Positions 52,232 to 61,628 of a DNA stretch of 64,000 bases are shown one piece after another. The notes beneath the pieces are model-generated. The model did no database searches. It saw only the letters and a program-made list of their open reading frames with translations, and was not told the origin of the DNA. Position 1 is the stretch's first letter. Each line of letters begins with the position of its first letter. The position numbers were made by a program, and so were the translations under genes. This DNA comes from CAZAZQ01 sp964489705 (GTDB taxonomy: Bacteria > Zixibacteria > MSB-5A5 > GN15 > FEB-12): the NCBI GenBank assembly GCA_964489705.1, contig CAZAZQ010000006.1:96861-160860 (forward strand), read 5' to 3'.

Positions 52232-54001
52232 CTACGTATACAAGAAGCGCTTGACCTTTTTGGTCGAGGTTTTTTCCAGCTCTTCCAACCGCACCTCGAA
52301 AGCCACTATCTTTTTGTATGCCGCCATCTGGGCGTTGGTCTCTTTTACCGCCTCGTCGATTCTCCGGCGTATCCGGGAGAGCTCGGCATTCGGAGGAAAG
52401 TCTTCCGCTTTCGCCAAGTATTCCAGGTCGGGAACAATCAAGGCACACACTTCTTCGCCGTGCTTACCGCTCTTCTTTCGTCCGTAAACCACCGCCTCAA
52501 GAATAGCCGGCGATTCGTGTAACTTCTCTTCCAGCTCTTCGGGATAGATATTTTTCCCCGCCGCCGTAATAATAACATTTTTCTTTCTCCCGACAATCCA
52601 CAAATGCCCCTGCTGTAGCTTTCCCAGATCACCCGTATGGAGCCAGCCATCAACAAGCACTTCATCCGTCATAGCCGGATTGTTACGATACCCGGCGGTC
52701 ACGCTTTCCCCTCTCACCAGGATTTCGCCGACGCCGTCGGCGTCGGGATGCGCTATTCTTACCTCCAGGTTCGGAAGCGGCGGACCGACTGAGCCGAACT
52801 TGATATTGTCGTGGCGGTTGGTGGATATAACCGGTGAGCATTCCGTCATGCCGTACCCTTGCAAAAAATCAAAACCGAGTAAATTAAAGAAGCGATCGAT
52901 GCGGGGCGGAATCGCCGCTCCGCCGGAGACAAACGTATGAATCGTTCCCAGACCGGCTTTCTCACGAAGGCGGCGAAAAAGCCCTTTTCCCCATTTGAAA
53001 CCCAAAAGCCATCCTCCCCATGAAAGAAAATACAGAATACGAAAGAGGGTGCGTCGGAAAAAGGAAGCCGCGGCAATCCCCCGGCGGAGGGAAAGATACA
53101 TCTTTTCAAAAAGCAGCGGAACGCCGCACATGAGCGTGATGTTGTTGCGGGCGATATCTTCCAAAATTTCTTTTGACTTCAAGGAACGAGCATAGACAAC
53201 CGATGCCCCCGACGCCAGCGGCGTGAGAAACCCGCAGGTCGCTTCGAAGGTATGATGCAGCGGCAGTACCGACAAAAAAGAATCGGAGGGGTCAAAGGCA
53301 AGCGCTTCGGTAATCCCGACAAGATTGGCGAGAATGTTCCGATGAGTCAACTCGACCGCCTTGGGTTTGCCGGTCGTCCCGGAGGTGTATATCAAAACGG
53401 CGACCTCGTCGTTTCGAGCGAGGGAACTATGGTACTCCTCTTCAGGAAACCGGAGCCAATAATGAGGCGAGTTTTCTTCAAAGCTCAAAAGGGTCAAAGG
53501 CAAATCCAACGCCGATAACATCTCTTCAAAACGCCCGGAAGTGAAAACGATGCGAACCCCGGCGTCACTCAGAATAAAAGCAATCTCATCCCGCTTCAGA
53601 TTGGCATCGACCGGCACCACTGTTTTCCCCGCCGCCAGAATGGACAAATACGCAATGCCCCACTCGGGACGGTTTTCCGAAAGAATGCCCACTTCTTTTG
53701 CCTGAGCGAACGAAGAACTCGTTAAAAGAGCCGCTATGTTCTTGGTAAGAGAATCTATTTCCCGATATGTGAAACTTTTTCCGCCTCCACCATCACCTTT
53801 CAATGCCTCCCGCTCCGGGTACAGGCGGGCTGCTTTCTCAAAAGCGGAATAAATCGTCCGGTGTATTTCTATATGTGAAACTGCCTTAACCACATCGAAA
53901 AGGTAACACAACTTCGTCCTACCGGCAAAGGGAAAACCTTCCTCCGAACGAAAGCTTTTTGAAGGGAAAAAGGGGACTCCAGACGTATTACGTGAATCCA
54001 A
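52232..54001 (-). CDS. AMP-forming long-chain acyl-CoA ligase
   Basis: Up to 589 residues. ANL-superfamily motifs: P-loop VLIYTSGTTGKPKAVELTH, SVLPLHHTFE, GYGMTECSPVIS, the hinge and adenylate motif DGWLHTGDLGKL, GRKKNVIITAAGKNIYP, and a C-terminal catalytic Lys in STKKVKRFLYT. It activates fatty acids to acyl-CoA via acyl-AMP. The first 35 residues look non-family, so the true start is probably further in (for example GTG giving VVKAVSHIEIHRTIY). It could feed the beta-oxidation operon downstream at 58-63 kb. It lacks an obvious N-terminal membrane helix but has hydrophobic RILYFLSWGGWLLG mid-protein. Confidence 0.88.
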   Translation of the reverse strand: MDSRNTSGVPFFPSKSFRSEEGFPFAGRTKLCYLFDVVKAVSHIEIHRTIYSAFEKAARLYPEREALKGDGGGGKSFTYREIDSLTKNIAALLTSSSFAQAKEVGILSENRPEWGIAYLSILAAGKTVVPVDANLKRDEIAFILSDAGVRIVFTSGRFEEMLSALDLPLTLLSFEENSPHYWLRFPEEEYHSSLARNDEVAVLIYTSGTTGKPKAVELTHRNILANLVGITEALAFDPSDSFLSVLPLHHTFEATCGFLTPLASGASVVYARSLKSKEILEDIARNNITLMCGVPLLFEKMYLSLRRGIAAASFFRRTLFRILYFLSWGGWLLGFKWGKGLFRRLREKAGLGTIHTFVSGGAAIPPRIDRFFNLLGFDFLQGYGMTECSPVISTNRHDNIKFGSVGPPLPNLEVRIAHPDADGVGEILVRGESVTAGYRNNPAMTDEVLVDGWLHTGDLGKLQQGHLWIVGRKKNVIITAAGKNIYPEELEEKLHESPAILEAVVYGRKKSGKHGEEVCALIVPDLEYLAKAEDFPPNAELSRIRRRIDEAVKETNAQMAAYKKIVAFEVRLEELEKTSTKKVKRFLYT

Positions 54002-54145
54002 TTTCCCATATTTTGGGACAGAAAAAAGTAGATACTTTTTCGAAAAAAAATATCATTTTTTTTGATTCCAGACTTGACCGCCTATTTCTCAGGGATATAT
54101 TTGCGCCAATTTTATGAGAAGGCATGTTATGATAAACTGCTTCAC

Positions 54146-55270
54146 ATGACGGAAGAACCGCATTCTAAGAAGAAGGCTGGGTTCTTCTCACAGCCTGCAA
54201 ACTTCGTCATTCTGAAACTGATGGCGATTGCGGGTCTGCTTTACCTTTTTATTCTCTCCATAGCACTATTAGGGGTCGCCGCCAAGCTGCTCGGCAGCGA
54301 TTTTGCCCGGGCGCTTTTTCAAGCCACCTCCAATCCGATCGTCGGATTGTGCATCGGAGTGGTTTCCACCTCACTCATTCAATCTTCTTCTACAACCACC
54401 TCTATTATTGTCGGGCTGGTCGGCTCCGGTATCCTCTCTCTCGAATCCGCCATTCCCATGGTGATGGGCGCCAACATCGGCACTTCCGTGACCAACACCA
54501 TCGTTTCGCTGGCACACATCTCCCGAACTGAGGAATTCAAGCGAGCTTTTGCCGGTTCGACGGTGCATGATTTCTTCAACATCTTCTCGGTGCTCGCCTT
54601 GATGCCTTTGCAAATCTCATTCAATCTCATTGGGTGGACGGCACATCACGTCGAAACCTTCTTTGCAGGCTTCGGCGGATTGAAGCTCACGTCGCCTTTG
54701 GCGGTTATCACCAAACCGGTTGCCAAGTCAATCGCTCACCAGTTCGGCGATACTGCCTGGATTGCCATCGTTATTGCTTTGTTTATGCTTTTTGTTGCTC
54801 TCCGATACATCGTCAAACTGCTGAAATCGCTGGTGCTTGCTCGGGTGGAAAGATTCTTCCAGCGCTACATTTTCCGAACCCCTGCTTTGGGTTTTGTCCT
54901 CGGCATTGCGTTGACGGTTCTGGTGCAGTCATCCTCCATTACGACCTCTGTTGTCATTCCCTTAATCGGAGCGGGGGTTATCACCATCGTTCAAATTTAC
55001 CCGTACGTTCTCGGCGCCAACATCGGGACGACCATTACCGCTTTTCTGGCGTCTTTCGCCACCGGCTCGCAGGAGGCGGTGGGGGTAGCGTTTGCCCACT
55101 TAATTTTCAATGCTTACGGAACGACCATTTTCTGGCCGCTCAAGAAAATTCCTATTTGGTGTGCGACAAAACTGGCGCAAGCCACTCAACGATCCAAAAT
55201 TATTCCGATATTGTATATTATTATAGTGTTTTTTATAATACCGTTGACGTTAATATTCCTTTTGGAATAA
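54146..55270 (+). CDS. Na+/phosphate symporter family protein
   Basis: A 374-residue membrane protein of the NptA/Na-Pi cotransporter (PNaS) family. Two inverted repeats each carry the QSSS motif (SLIQSSSTTTSIIVG and VLVQSSSITTSVVIP) and the GANIGTS/GANIGTT motif. About nine membrane segments. The start is uncertain: ATG 54146 gives a short cytoplasmic lead, while TTG 54062 extends it by 28 residues. Neither has a clear ribosome site. It is followed after 15 nt by a PhoU-domain gene, a common pairing for phosphate uptake control. Confidence 0.87.
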   Translation: MTEEPHSKKKAGFFSQPANFVILKLMAIAGLLYLFILSIALLGVAAKLLGSDFARALFQATSNPIVGLCIGVVSTSLIQSSSTTTSIIVGLVGSGILSLESAIPMVMGANIGTSVTNTIVSLAHISRTEEFKRAFAGSTVHDFFNIFSVLALMPLQISFNLIGWTAHHVETFFAGFGGLKLTSPLAVITKPVAKSIAHQFGDTAWIAIVIALFMLFVALRYIVKLLKSLVLARVERFFQRYIFRTPALGFVLGIALTVLVQSSSITTSVVIPLIGAGVITIVQIYPYVLGANIGTTITAFLASFATGSQEAVGVAFAHLIFNAYGTTIFWPLKKIPIWCATKLAQATQRSKIIPILYIIIVFFIIPLTLIFLLE

Positions 55271-55285
55271 AGATGGAGATTAAAA

Positions 55286-55969
55286 ATGTTTGATAAGTTC
55301 AAGGAACTTTTCAGTTCGGAAAATTTGCTCGACACGGCTTTCAATACCACTCTGACCATGCTGGAATTTGACTACAAAATGTTTTTAGCCTCCAGTGAAA
55401 CGTTGCGGGAAAAAGACACTGCCGAACTGCCGTTCAACATTCACCAAACCGACCGCAAGATTAACAAGTACGAGCGCGAAGTTCGCCGCAATGTCCTGAC
55501 GCACCTCTCGATTGCGGGAACGCAAAACATCGTCCCGGGGCTGGTGCTGGTATCAATCGTTATTGACGTGGAACGGATCGGCGACTATACCAAAAATATT
55601 GCGGAACTTGCCGCCAAACATCCCAACCGGCTCGAAGCAGGAAAATTCGAGCACGAACTATCCGAGATCGAAGAAACCATCCGTGACCATTTCCCAAAAG
55701 TCATCAAGGTATTGGCGGAACAGGACAAGGAACTGGGCAGAAAAATTCTCCAGCGCGAGGATACCATCGCCAAAAAGAGCGATCATATTGTCTCCGATAT
55801 TATTTGTTACGAAAACAATGATTCGAAGCTTACCACCTGTGACGTCGTGGTGCTTGCCCTTTACGCTCGCTTTCTGAAACGCATCAACGCCCACTTGACC
55901 AACATCGCCAGCGCCATTGTTAACCCCTTCCCCCGCATCGGGTTCAGAGAAAAGCGGCAAAACTCGTAA
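55286..55969 (+). CDS. PhoU-domain protein
   Basis: A 227-residue helical PhoU-type protein. Seen: AFNTTLTMLEFDYKMFLASSE, LVLVSIVIDVERIGDYTKNIAELA (the conserved E-x-x-x-D patch that binds metal clusters) and a second bundle ending VVVLALYARFLKRINAHLTNIASAI. In the family it modulates phosphate transporters or phosphate signalling. Here it accompanies the Na/Pi symporter, so it probably gates or tunes it. ATG 55286 follows GGAGATTAAAA. Confidence 0.85.
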   Translation: MFDKFKELFSSENLLDTAFNTTLTMLEFDYKMFLASSETLREKDTAELPFNIHQTDRKINKYEREVRRNVLTHLSIAGTQNIVPGLVLVSIVIDVERIGDYTKNIAELAAKHPNRLEAGKFEHELSEIEETIRDHFPKVIKVLAEQDKELGRKILQREDTIAKKSDHIVSDIICYENNDSKLTTCDVVVLALYARFLKRINAHLTNIASAIVNPFPRIGFREKRQNS

Positions 55970-56023
55970 GGAGCTTCACCGCTTCGCATAATTTCTCTTT
56001 CTACCGACAAACGACCGAAGAGT

Positions 56024-56464
56024 CTACCCTCCTTCCGCCTGACGGATTTTCTCCAAGCGCCGAACGTGTCGTCCCCCTTCAAACTCGGTGGTAAGGAACG
56101 TCTTGACAATTTCCTCCAGCTTGTCTTCCGGCGTGTACTTTGCCGCCAAGGTGAGGACGTTCGCATTGTTGTGCCGACGGGTCAGGTACGCCATTTCCAC
56201 GCTGAGCGCCAGCCCCGCCCGGACGCCTTTAACCTTGTTGGCGGCGATAGTCATGCCGTTGCCCGTCCAGCAGATGGCAATGCCGTAATCGGCATCGCCG
56301 GACGCCACTGCCTGGGCGACTTTCAAGCCGAAATCGGGGTAATCGACCGACTCCATCGAATCGGTGCCGAAATCAATCACCTCATGCCCCAATTGCCGTA
56401 GGATGGCTTTAACTTTCTCTTTGAATTCAAATCCCTTGTGGTCAGCCCCAACGGCGATTTTCAT
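56024..56464 (-). CDS. rpiB: Ribose-5-phosphate isomerase B
   Basis: A 146-residue RpiB/LacAB-fold isomerase. Seen: KIAVGADHKGFEFKEKV, DFG...VDYPDF, the active-site loop GIAICWTGNGMTIAANK with C65 and T67, and RRHNNANVL with H98. The usual CGTG/CGSG is CWTG here, a variant also known in the family. It interconverts ribose-5-P and ribulose-5-P in the pentose phosphate pathway. Its start abuts the ilvE stop, so they form one operon. Confidence 0.92.
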   Translation of the reverse strand: MKIAVGADHKGFEFKEKVKAILRQLGHEVIDFGTDSMESVDYPDFGLKVAQAVASGDADYGIAICWTGNGMTIAANKVKGVRAGLALSVEMAYLTRRHNNANVLTLAAKYTPEDKLEEIVKTFLTTEFEGGRHVRRLEKIRQAEGG

Positions 56465-57403
56465 TTACTTGGCAACCTCCTTGAATTCCGGAATCGGGGT
56501 CAACCAGCCGTACTTGTCTACAACTTTCCCGCTCACGATATCGAAAAACGCCGCCTGGAGCTTCTTGGTGACCGGTCCGGCTTTCCCTTTACCGATAACG
56601 ATATTGTCAATTTTGGAAATCGGGGTGATTTCCGCTGCCGAACCGGTAAAGAAAACCTCATCGGCAAGATACAATGCTTCGCGGGGGATATTCTGTTCGA
56701 TAACTTTAATCCCCAGATCTTCCGCCAGCCGTATCACGGAGCTCCGGGTAATCCCCGGCAGAATCGAAGCGGCAAAGGTGGGCGTAATCAAAGTGCCTTT
56801 GCGAACCATGAAAATATTTTCCGCCGAGCCTTCGGAGACATGACCGAAAATATCCAGGGCGATTCCTTCCTCGTAGTTATGTTCTTTCGCTTCGAGCTTG
56901 ACCAGTTGGCTGTTCATATAATTGGCGCCCGCTTTCGCCATAGCCGGCATGGTATTGGGGGCTATCCGATGCCACGAGGAGAAACATACCGACACCCCGT
57001 TTTCCATCGCTTCTTCACCGAGGTACTTCCCCCAGGGCCAGGTAGCAATAGCGACATCAACCGGGCACGCCGACGGATCAACCCCCAAGCTGCCGTAACC
57101 GCGATAGACGATGGGGCGAACGTAGCATTCTTCGAGCTTGTTGGCGCTGACGGTTTCCAAAATAGCGTTGTCGATTTCTTCGATGGTAAAGGGAATCGGC
57201 ATCCGGTAGATTTTTGCCGAGTTAAACAAACGCTGAGTGTGGTCTCGCAGGCGGAAAGCGGCTGAACCGTTGGCGGTTTTGTAGACGCGCATACCTTCGA
57301 AGACCGACGAGCCGTAGTGAATAACATGGGAGCAGATGTGGATTTTGGCGTCATCCCACTTTACCAGTTTTCCGTTCATCCAGATATATTCGGTTGGAGT
57401 CAC
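56465..57403 (-). CDS. ilvE: Branched-chain amino acid aminotransferase
   Basis: A 312-residue fold-type IV PLP aminotransferase. Seen: SHVIHYGSSVFEGMRVY, YVRPIVYRGYGSLGV, the PLP lysine K157 in MAKAGANYMNS, GIALDIFGHVSEGSAENIF, LPGITRSSVIRLAEDLG and ADEVFFTGSAAEITPI. It moves the amino group between glutamate and the keto acids of Leu, Ile and Val. ATG at 57403 follows AGCAAGGAGGAAAAAC. No other ilv gene is adjacent. Confidence 0.93.
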   Translation of the reverse strand: MTPTEYIWMNGKLVKWDDAKIHICSHVIHYGSSVFEGMRVYKTANGSAAFRLRDHTQRLFNSAKIYRMPIPFTIEEIDNAILETVSANKLEECYVRPIVYRGYGSLGVDPSACPVDVAIATWPWGKYLGEEAMENGVSVCFSSWHRIAPNTMPAMAKAGANYMNSQLVKLEAKEHNYEEGIALDIFGHVSEGSAENIFMVRKGTLITPTFAASILPGITRSSVIRLAEDLGIKVIEQNIPREALYLADEVFFTGSAAEITPISKIDNIVIGKGKAGPVTKKLQAAFFDIVSGKVVDKYGWLTPIPEFKEVAK

Positions 57404-57878
57404 TGTTTTTCCTCCTTGCTAAAAGATTCACCATTCTTTCCACGGCAATGATACAAGAATCCCCGGCGAAATTCAATCGGAATTATGAGAAATGAGAGGA
57501 GGATAATATGTCGGAAGGTGCGCGAGAGAATTCCACCGAAGTGTGGCTTTAGAGTAGCATTTCTACTCCGGATACGTCCTACGATTTCTGACGGCAAGTT
57601 CCTCATTGCCCAACTTTAGACACAGGTTACACTTTAGACCGGGGACATGGGTAACAGAAGAGACCAAGGAGATAAGTAACAAGCGTATGAGCGGTACAGA
57701 ATTCAAGGAGGTGCACCGTTGCTACTTCCCACGGAAGCCGTGGCGCACAGCTTCAACTGTCTTATCATCTCATGTGAGTTCTGCTTCCTTTCGGCAGTTT
57801 AATAATAGGACACCCCTGGGGCGTCGGGAAGGGATTCACATCCGCGTAAAAATCGGGTGCTGTGATTTGTTGTGATGC
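57404..57878. other. Intergenic region with possible insertion-sequence remnant
   Basis: No credible gene. At about 57613-57655 the text ACTTTAGACCGGGGACATGG GTAAC, together with TTTAGACACAGGTTAC just before it, resembles the terminal repeats of IS481-type elements. No transposase is present on either side, so at most a relic end remains. Low confidence. Confidence 0.35.
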
Positions 57879-58160
57879 CTATTTTTTTCTTCTTTTCTTT
57901 CGTGCTGCCTGTGATGCTTCTGCTGCTTGCTGGTAAATAGACTTTTCCCATGAGTTAGGAAGATTGTCATAGCCCGCCTGTTTTAGGGATCTGTAGACTT
58001 TGGGTTTCACATGGGTATCAAACATGATGTGGCAAGACGGACAAAGCATTAACAGATTGTCTCCTCTCTTCTTACCTTCTGCAACAATGTGTGCTTTTTG
58101 TCTATGTTTTACATAGTGGCCGCACATTTCACACAATCCTTCGGATGATTTTGTTGACAT
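57879..58160 (-). CDS. Small HNH-type zinc nuclease-like protein
   Basis: A 93-residue protein with a zinc pair C-x2-C (CEMCGHYVKHRQ) and, after AHIVAEGKKRGDNLLML, a second C-x2-CH (CPSCHIMFDTH), the layout of compact HNH domains (AHI for the first His, N of DN, H of CH/DTH). Lys- and Arg-rich tail (AARKKRRKK). I start at ATG 58158-58160, preceded by AGAGGAAAAAT; the frame is open for ten more codons. It stands alone between a possible IS relic and repeat copy D, so it may be mobile or a stray defence component. Confidence 0.65.
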   Translation of the reverse strand: MSTKSSEGLCEMCGHYVKHRQKAHIVAEGKKRGDNLLMLCPSCHIMFDTHVKPKVYRSLKQAGYDNLPNSWEKSIYQQAAEASQAARKKRRKK

Positions 58161-58217
58161 ATTTTTCCTCTTAACTTTTTTCGGTACCACTCCCGCTCGT
58201 TGTGAATTATTGCCTTA

Positions 58218-58246
58218 ATGCTACTAGATGAAACATTGACCGTCAA
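58218..58246 (-). promoter_or_regulatory. Possible promoter of the HNH gene
   Basis: On the minus strand, TTGACG (58241-58246) and TAGCAT (58218-58223), 17 nt apart, about 55 nt before the start. Confidence 0.4.
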
Positions 58247-58269
58247 GAAAAACAGAAATGTAGATAGTC

Positions 58270-58389
58270 AGGAAGGTCTCGAAGAGACCCGCCAAAGATA
58301 AAAGGCTGAAAAGTAGGCAGGTCTCGAGGAGAGACCTGCCTTGTCTTATGTCATCTTAGGGTGACACGTCTGTTCCAAACGCTCCCTAC
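58270..58389 (-). repeat. Dispersed palindromic repeat, copy D (inverted, expanded)
   Basis: Reverse-oriented and longer copy: GGAAGGTCTCGAAGAGACC (the complement of the right arm of copies A-C), then a second hairpin GGCAGGTCTC...GAGACCTGCC, ending near CTCCCTAC. It lies between the HNH gene and the acyl-CoA dehydrogenase operon end. Confidence 0.65.
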
Positions 58390-58397
58390 GACTCTAT

Positions 58398-59546
58398 CTA
58401 TTGCATAGCTTCCAGCTCTTTCAAAAGCTCCCGGGCGATGACGAGGCGTTGGATTTCAGAGGTGCCTTCGCCGATTTCGCAGAGCTTCGCATCGCGCCAG
58501 ATCCGTTCGGCTGGGTACTTGCCGCTCAAATAGCCGACACCGCCCAAGATGCCGATGGCTTTGTATGCCGTGCGGGTTGCCACTTCAGATGCGTAGAGCT
58601 TGCACATGGCGGAGTATTTCGTATAGCGCACACCGGAGTCTTTCATCATCGAGGTTTCGTATATCATCAGCCGCGCCGCTTCAATCTCCGTCGTCATATC
58701 CGCCAGGGTATGCGCAATCGCCTGGTGGTGGATAATCGGCTTACCGAACTGTACCCGGTCGGCAGCGTATTTCAAGGCACAATCAAGCGCACCCTGCGCC
58801 AAACCAAGCGCCATCGCCCCGATGGAAATGCGTCCGCCGTCGAGCGTGATCAACATCTGCTTGAAGCCGTGCCCGTACTCGCCGAGCTGATTCTCAGCAG
58901 GCACTTTGACGTCGTCAAAATGCAAAAACGCCGTGTCGGAACCGCGCAGCCCCAGCTTGTTCTCTTTTTTTCCGACCGAATAGCCTTCCCACTCTTTTTC
59001 CAGTATGAACGAGGTGATGGTTCTGTCTTTCGGGTCTTCGCTGGTGCGGGCGGTGGCTATGGTGGCAAAGGCATGAGAAGCGGAGGTGATAAAACACTTG
59101 GTGCCGTTCAATATCCAGTGGTCGCCTTCCTTGCGGGCATACGACTTCGTTCCACCGGCATCGGAACCGGCATCCGGCTCGGTCAAGCCGAACGCCATCA
59201 ATTCACCCGCTGCCGCACGGGGGAGGTACTTTTTCTTCTGCTCCTCGTTGCCGAATGCGACGACCGGGTAGGTGCCGAGGGAATTGTGCGCCGCTATCGT
59301 AATACCGGTCGAGCCGCAGACCCGCGAGAGTTCCTCCACCGCAATAGAGTAACTCACCGTATCGACGGGATGACCTCCGTACTCCTCGGGGATAAGCATA
59401 CCCATAAGCCCCATCTCCGCCAACGGCTTGATGTGCTCGCTGAGAAAACGCTGCTCGCGATCGAGCGTCTCCGCCAAAGGAGCGATTTTCTCCAAGGCGA
59501 AGGCACGGATTTTTTCGCGAAATTCGTGATGTTTCTTTTCTAACAA
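58398..59546 (-). CDS. Acyl-CoA dehydrogenase (second of two)
   Basis: A 382-residue FAD flavoprotein. Seen: LIPEEYGGHPVDTVSYSIA, FGLTEPDAGSDAGG, WILNGTKCFITSASHA, RVQFGKPIIHHQAIAHTLADM, and the catalytic Glu in AKLCEIGEGTSEIQRLVIAREL. It oxidises acyl-CoA to trans-2-enoyl-CoA and passes electrons to ETF (not in this window). It is the last gene of the operon, 3 nt after the other dehydrogenase. Chain-length preference is unknown. Confidence 0.92.
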   Translation of the reverse strand: MLEKKHHEFREKIRAFALEKIAPLAETLDREQRFLSEHIKPLAEMGLMGMLIPEEYGGHPVDTVSYSIAVEELSRVCGSTGITIAAHNSLGTYPVVAFGNEEQKKKYLPRAAAGELMAFGLTEPDAGSDAGGTKSYARKEGDHWILNGTKCFITSASHAFATIATARTSEDPKDRTITSFILEKEWEGYSVGKKENKLGLRGSDTAFLHFDDVKVPAENQLGEYGHGFKQMLITLDGGRISIGAMALGLAQGALDCALKYAADRVQFGKPIIHHQAIAHTLADMTTEIEAARLMIYETSMMKDSGVRYTKYSAMCKLYASEVATRTAYKAIGILGGVGYLSGKYPAERIWRDAKLCEIGEGTSEIQRLVIARELLKELEAMQ

Positions 59547-59549
59547 GGC

Positions 59550-60692
59550 TTACTCCTTTAGTATATCCCGCGAGATGACCATCTTCTGCGCTTCCGTCGT
59601 CCCTTCGTAAATCTCCGTTACCCGGGCGTCACGGAAGTAGCGCTCCACCGCATATTCTTTCATGTAGCCGTAGCCGCCGTGGATCTGCACCGCCTCGTTG
59701 CAAACGTAGTTGGCCGTCTGTGAACAAAACAGCTTCGCCATCGACGATTCGCGGTGGCACGGCTTGCCGGCATCCTTCAGCATCGCAGCACGGTATCCCA
59801 GCAACCGTCCGGCGTCAATGCGCGTCGCCATGTCCGCCAGTTTGAACTGGATGGCTTGGAAGTTGGCGATCGGTTGTCCGAACTGCTTCCGTTCTTTCGC
59901 ATATTTGACCGCTTCGTTCAACGCCGCTTGGGCGATGCCGATGGACTGGAACGACACGCCTATTCGGCCCGAATTGAGAATCGAAACCGCCATGCGGAAG
60001 CCTTCCCCCGGCTTGCCGAGCATGTTTTCCTTCGGCACCTTCACATCTGAAAAATTGATTTCACGGGTGTCGGAGGCTTTCATACCGCACTTCTTCTCCG
60101 ATTTGCCGAGGGTGATACCTTCCGCATCCTTGTCCACGACGAAACAGCTAATCCCTTTCCGCCCGGCGTCCGGGTCGGTTTTGGCAAAAACAATCAACAC
60201 TCCGGCATACCCGGCGTTGGTCACGAAGGTCTTGGTTCCGTTCAAAACGTAATAGTCGCCTTTATCTTCTGCGGTCGTGGAAAGGGATGCCACGTCGGTA
60301 CCGGCATTCGGCTCCGTAATGCAGTAGGCGCCGATTTTTTCGCCTGCCGCCATCGAAGGGAGATACTTCTTCTTCAGTTCTTCCGAACCGAACACTTTGA
60401 TGATTTCACAGCAGAGAGAGTTATGCACCGACAGCATAATGCCGAACCCGGCACAGGCAGCACAGATTTCCTCCAGCACCCCCATAAAAGTCACCGTGCC
60501 CAATCCCGAGCCGCCGTACTCTTCCGGAACGGTAAAACCGAAATAGCCCAACTCGGCACACTCTTGAATCAGTTCGGGAGGGGTGATGCCCTTTTCATCG
60601 AACTCTTCGGCGCGCGGATACAACCGCTTCTCGGCAAAATCCCGCGCCATTGCCTTGAAATCCAGATCCTCTTCAGACAGATTGAAATCCAT
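59550..60692 (-). CDS. Acyl-CoA dehydrogenase (first of two)
   Basis: A 380-residue FAD flavoprotein similar to short-chain/butyryl-CoA dehydrogenases. Seen: TVPEEYGGSGLGTVTFMGV, AYCITEPNAGTDVASL, YVLNGTKTFVTNAGYA, RKQFGQPIANFQAIQFKLADM, catalytic Glu in RVTEIYEGTTEAQKMVISRDIL. It lies 11 nt after the hydroxyacyl-CoA dehydrogenase gene. The pair of paralogues probably covers different acyl chains. Confidence 0.92.
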   Translation of the reverse strand: MDFNLSEEDLDFKAMARDFAEKRLYPRAEEFDEKGITPPELIQECAELGYFGFTVPEEYGGSGLGTVTFMGVLEEICAACAGFGIMLSVHNSLCCEIIKVFGSEELKKKYLPSMAAGEKIGAYCITEPNAGTDVASLSTTAEDKGDYYVLNGTKTFVTNAGYAGVLIVFAKTDPDAGRKGISCFVVDKDAEGITLGKSEKKCGMKASDTREINFSDVKVPKENMLGKPGEGFRMAVSILNSGRIGVSFQSIGIAQAALNEAVKYAKERKQFGQPIANFQAIQFKLADMATRIDAGRLLGYRAAMLKDAGKPCHRESSMAKLFCSQTANYVCNEAVQIHGGYGYMKEYAVERYFRDARVTEIYEGTTEAQKMVISRDILKE

Positions 60693-60703
60693 TCCTTCTC
60701 TCC

Positions 60704-61567
60704 TTATGAGCTGTAATCATAAAAACCACGGCCGCTCTTCCGCCCCAAGTAACCCGCTTGCACCATCTTGCGCAGCAGGGGACACGGACGATATTTCGGA
60801 TCTCCCAGCCCTTCGTGCATCACTTCCAAAATCGCCAGGCACACGTCCAAGCCGATGAAATCCGCCAGCGTCAACGGACCCATGGGATGCGCCGCTCCGA
60901 GTTTCATCACTTCGTCTATCGCTTCCACCGTGGCGACCCCTTCCATGTGAGCATAAATCGCCTCGTTAATCATGGGCATGAGAATCCGGTTGGCGACAAA
61001 GCCGGGGTAGTCGTTTACTTCCACCGGCGTTTTGCCCAATTTTAAGGAAGTGTCACGCACCAGCGCATAGGTGTCGTCCGAGGTGGCAATGCCGCGAATC
61101 ACTTCGATAAGCTTCATCATCGGAACCGGATTCATGAAGTGCATCCCGATAAACTTGTCGGGGCGTTTGGTTGCCGCCGCCAACTGGGTGATGGGAAGAG
61201 AAGAGGTATTCGACGCAAAAATCGTATCGGGCGGGCAAAGCTCTTCCAGCTTTTTGAAGATGTCCAGCTTGATGTCAAGATCTTCCGTTACCGCTTCCAC
61301 CACCAACTGAGAGTCTTTCGCTACCGTCAGGTCAGTGGAAGTGTGGATGCGTCCCAAGGTCGCAGTTTTGTCGGCTTCGGATATTTTTTCCTTTTTCAAC
61401 AACCGATCCAAGCTCTTGGTAATCGTACCCACCGCCCGATCGAGAAACTCTTGCTTAATGTCAACGAGATTGACCTCATAGCCCGTCATGGCAAATACCT
61501 GGGCAATACCGTTACCCATCGTACCGCTGCCGACGACGGTCACCTTTTTAATGTCTTCTGCTGTCAT
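60704..61567 (-). CDS. hbd: 3-hydroxyacyl-CoA (3-hydroxybutyryl-CoA) dehydrogenase
   Basis: A 287-residue enzyme. NAD site VTVVGSGTMGNGIAQVF at residues 9-25. FIGMHFMNPVPMMKLIEVI holds the catalytic His and Asn-Pro. The C-terminal helical domain contains YPGFVANRILMPMINEA and GPLTLADFIGLDV. It interconverts 3-hydroxyacyl-CoA and 3-oxoacyl-CoA in the third step of beta-oxidation or the butyrate pathway. The single-domain form lacks the crotonase half found in FadB, and no separate crotonase gene is in the operon. Confidence 0.93.
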   Translation of the reverse strand: MTAEDIKKVTVVGSGTMGNGIAQVFAMTGYEVNLVDIKQEFLDRAVGTITKSLDRLLKKEKISEADKTATLGRIHTSTDLTVAKDSQLVVEAVTEDLDIKLDIFKKLEELCPPDTIFASNTSSLPITQLAAATKRPDKFIGMHFMNPVPMMKLIEVIRGIATSDDTYALVRDTSLKLGKTPVEVNDYPGFVANRILMPMINEAIYAHMEGVATVEAIDEVMKLGAAHPMGPLTLADFIGLDVCLAILEVMHEGLGDPKYRPCPLLRKMVQAGYLGRKSGRGFYDYSS

Positions 61568-61628
61568 CGCCTAACTCCTATTTTTTATCGTTACGAACTC
61601 TTTTATCAACTCCATTCACCCAAGGGAA

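Noticed and set aside
57606..57875. Open frame of 89 codons near the possible IS relic
   Set aside because: It begins inside the terminal-repeat-like DNA and shows no transposase motif.
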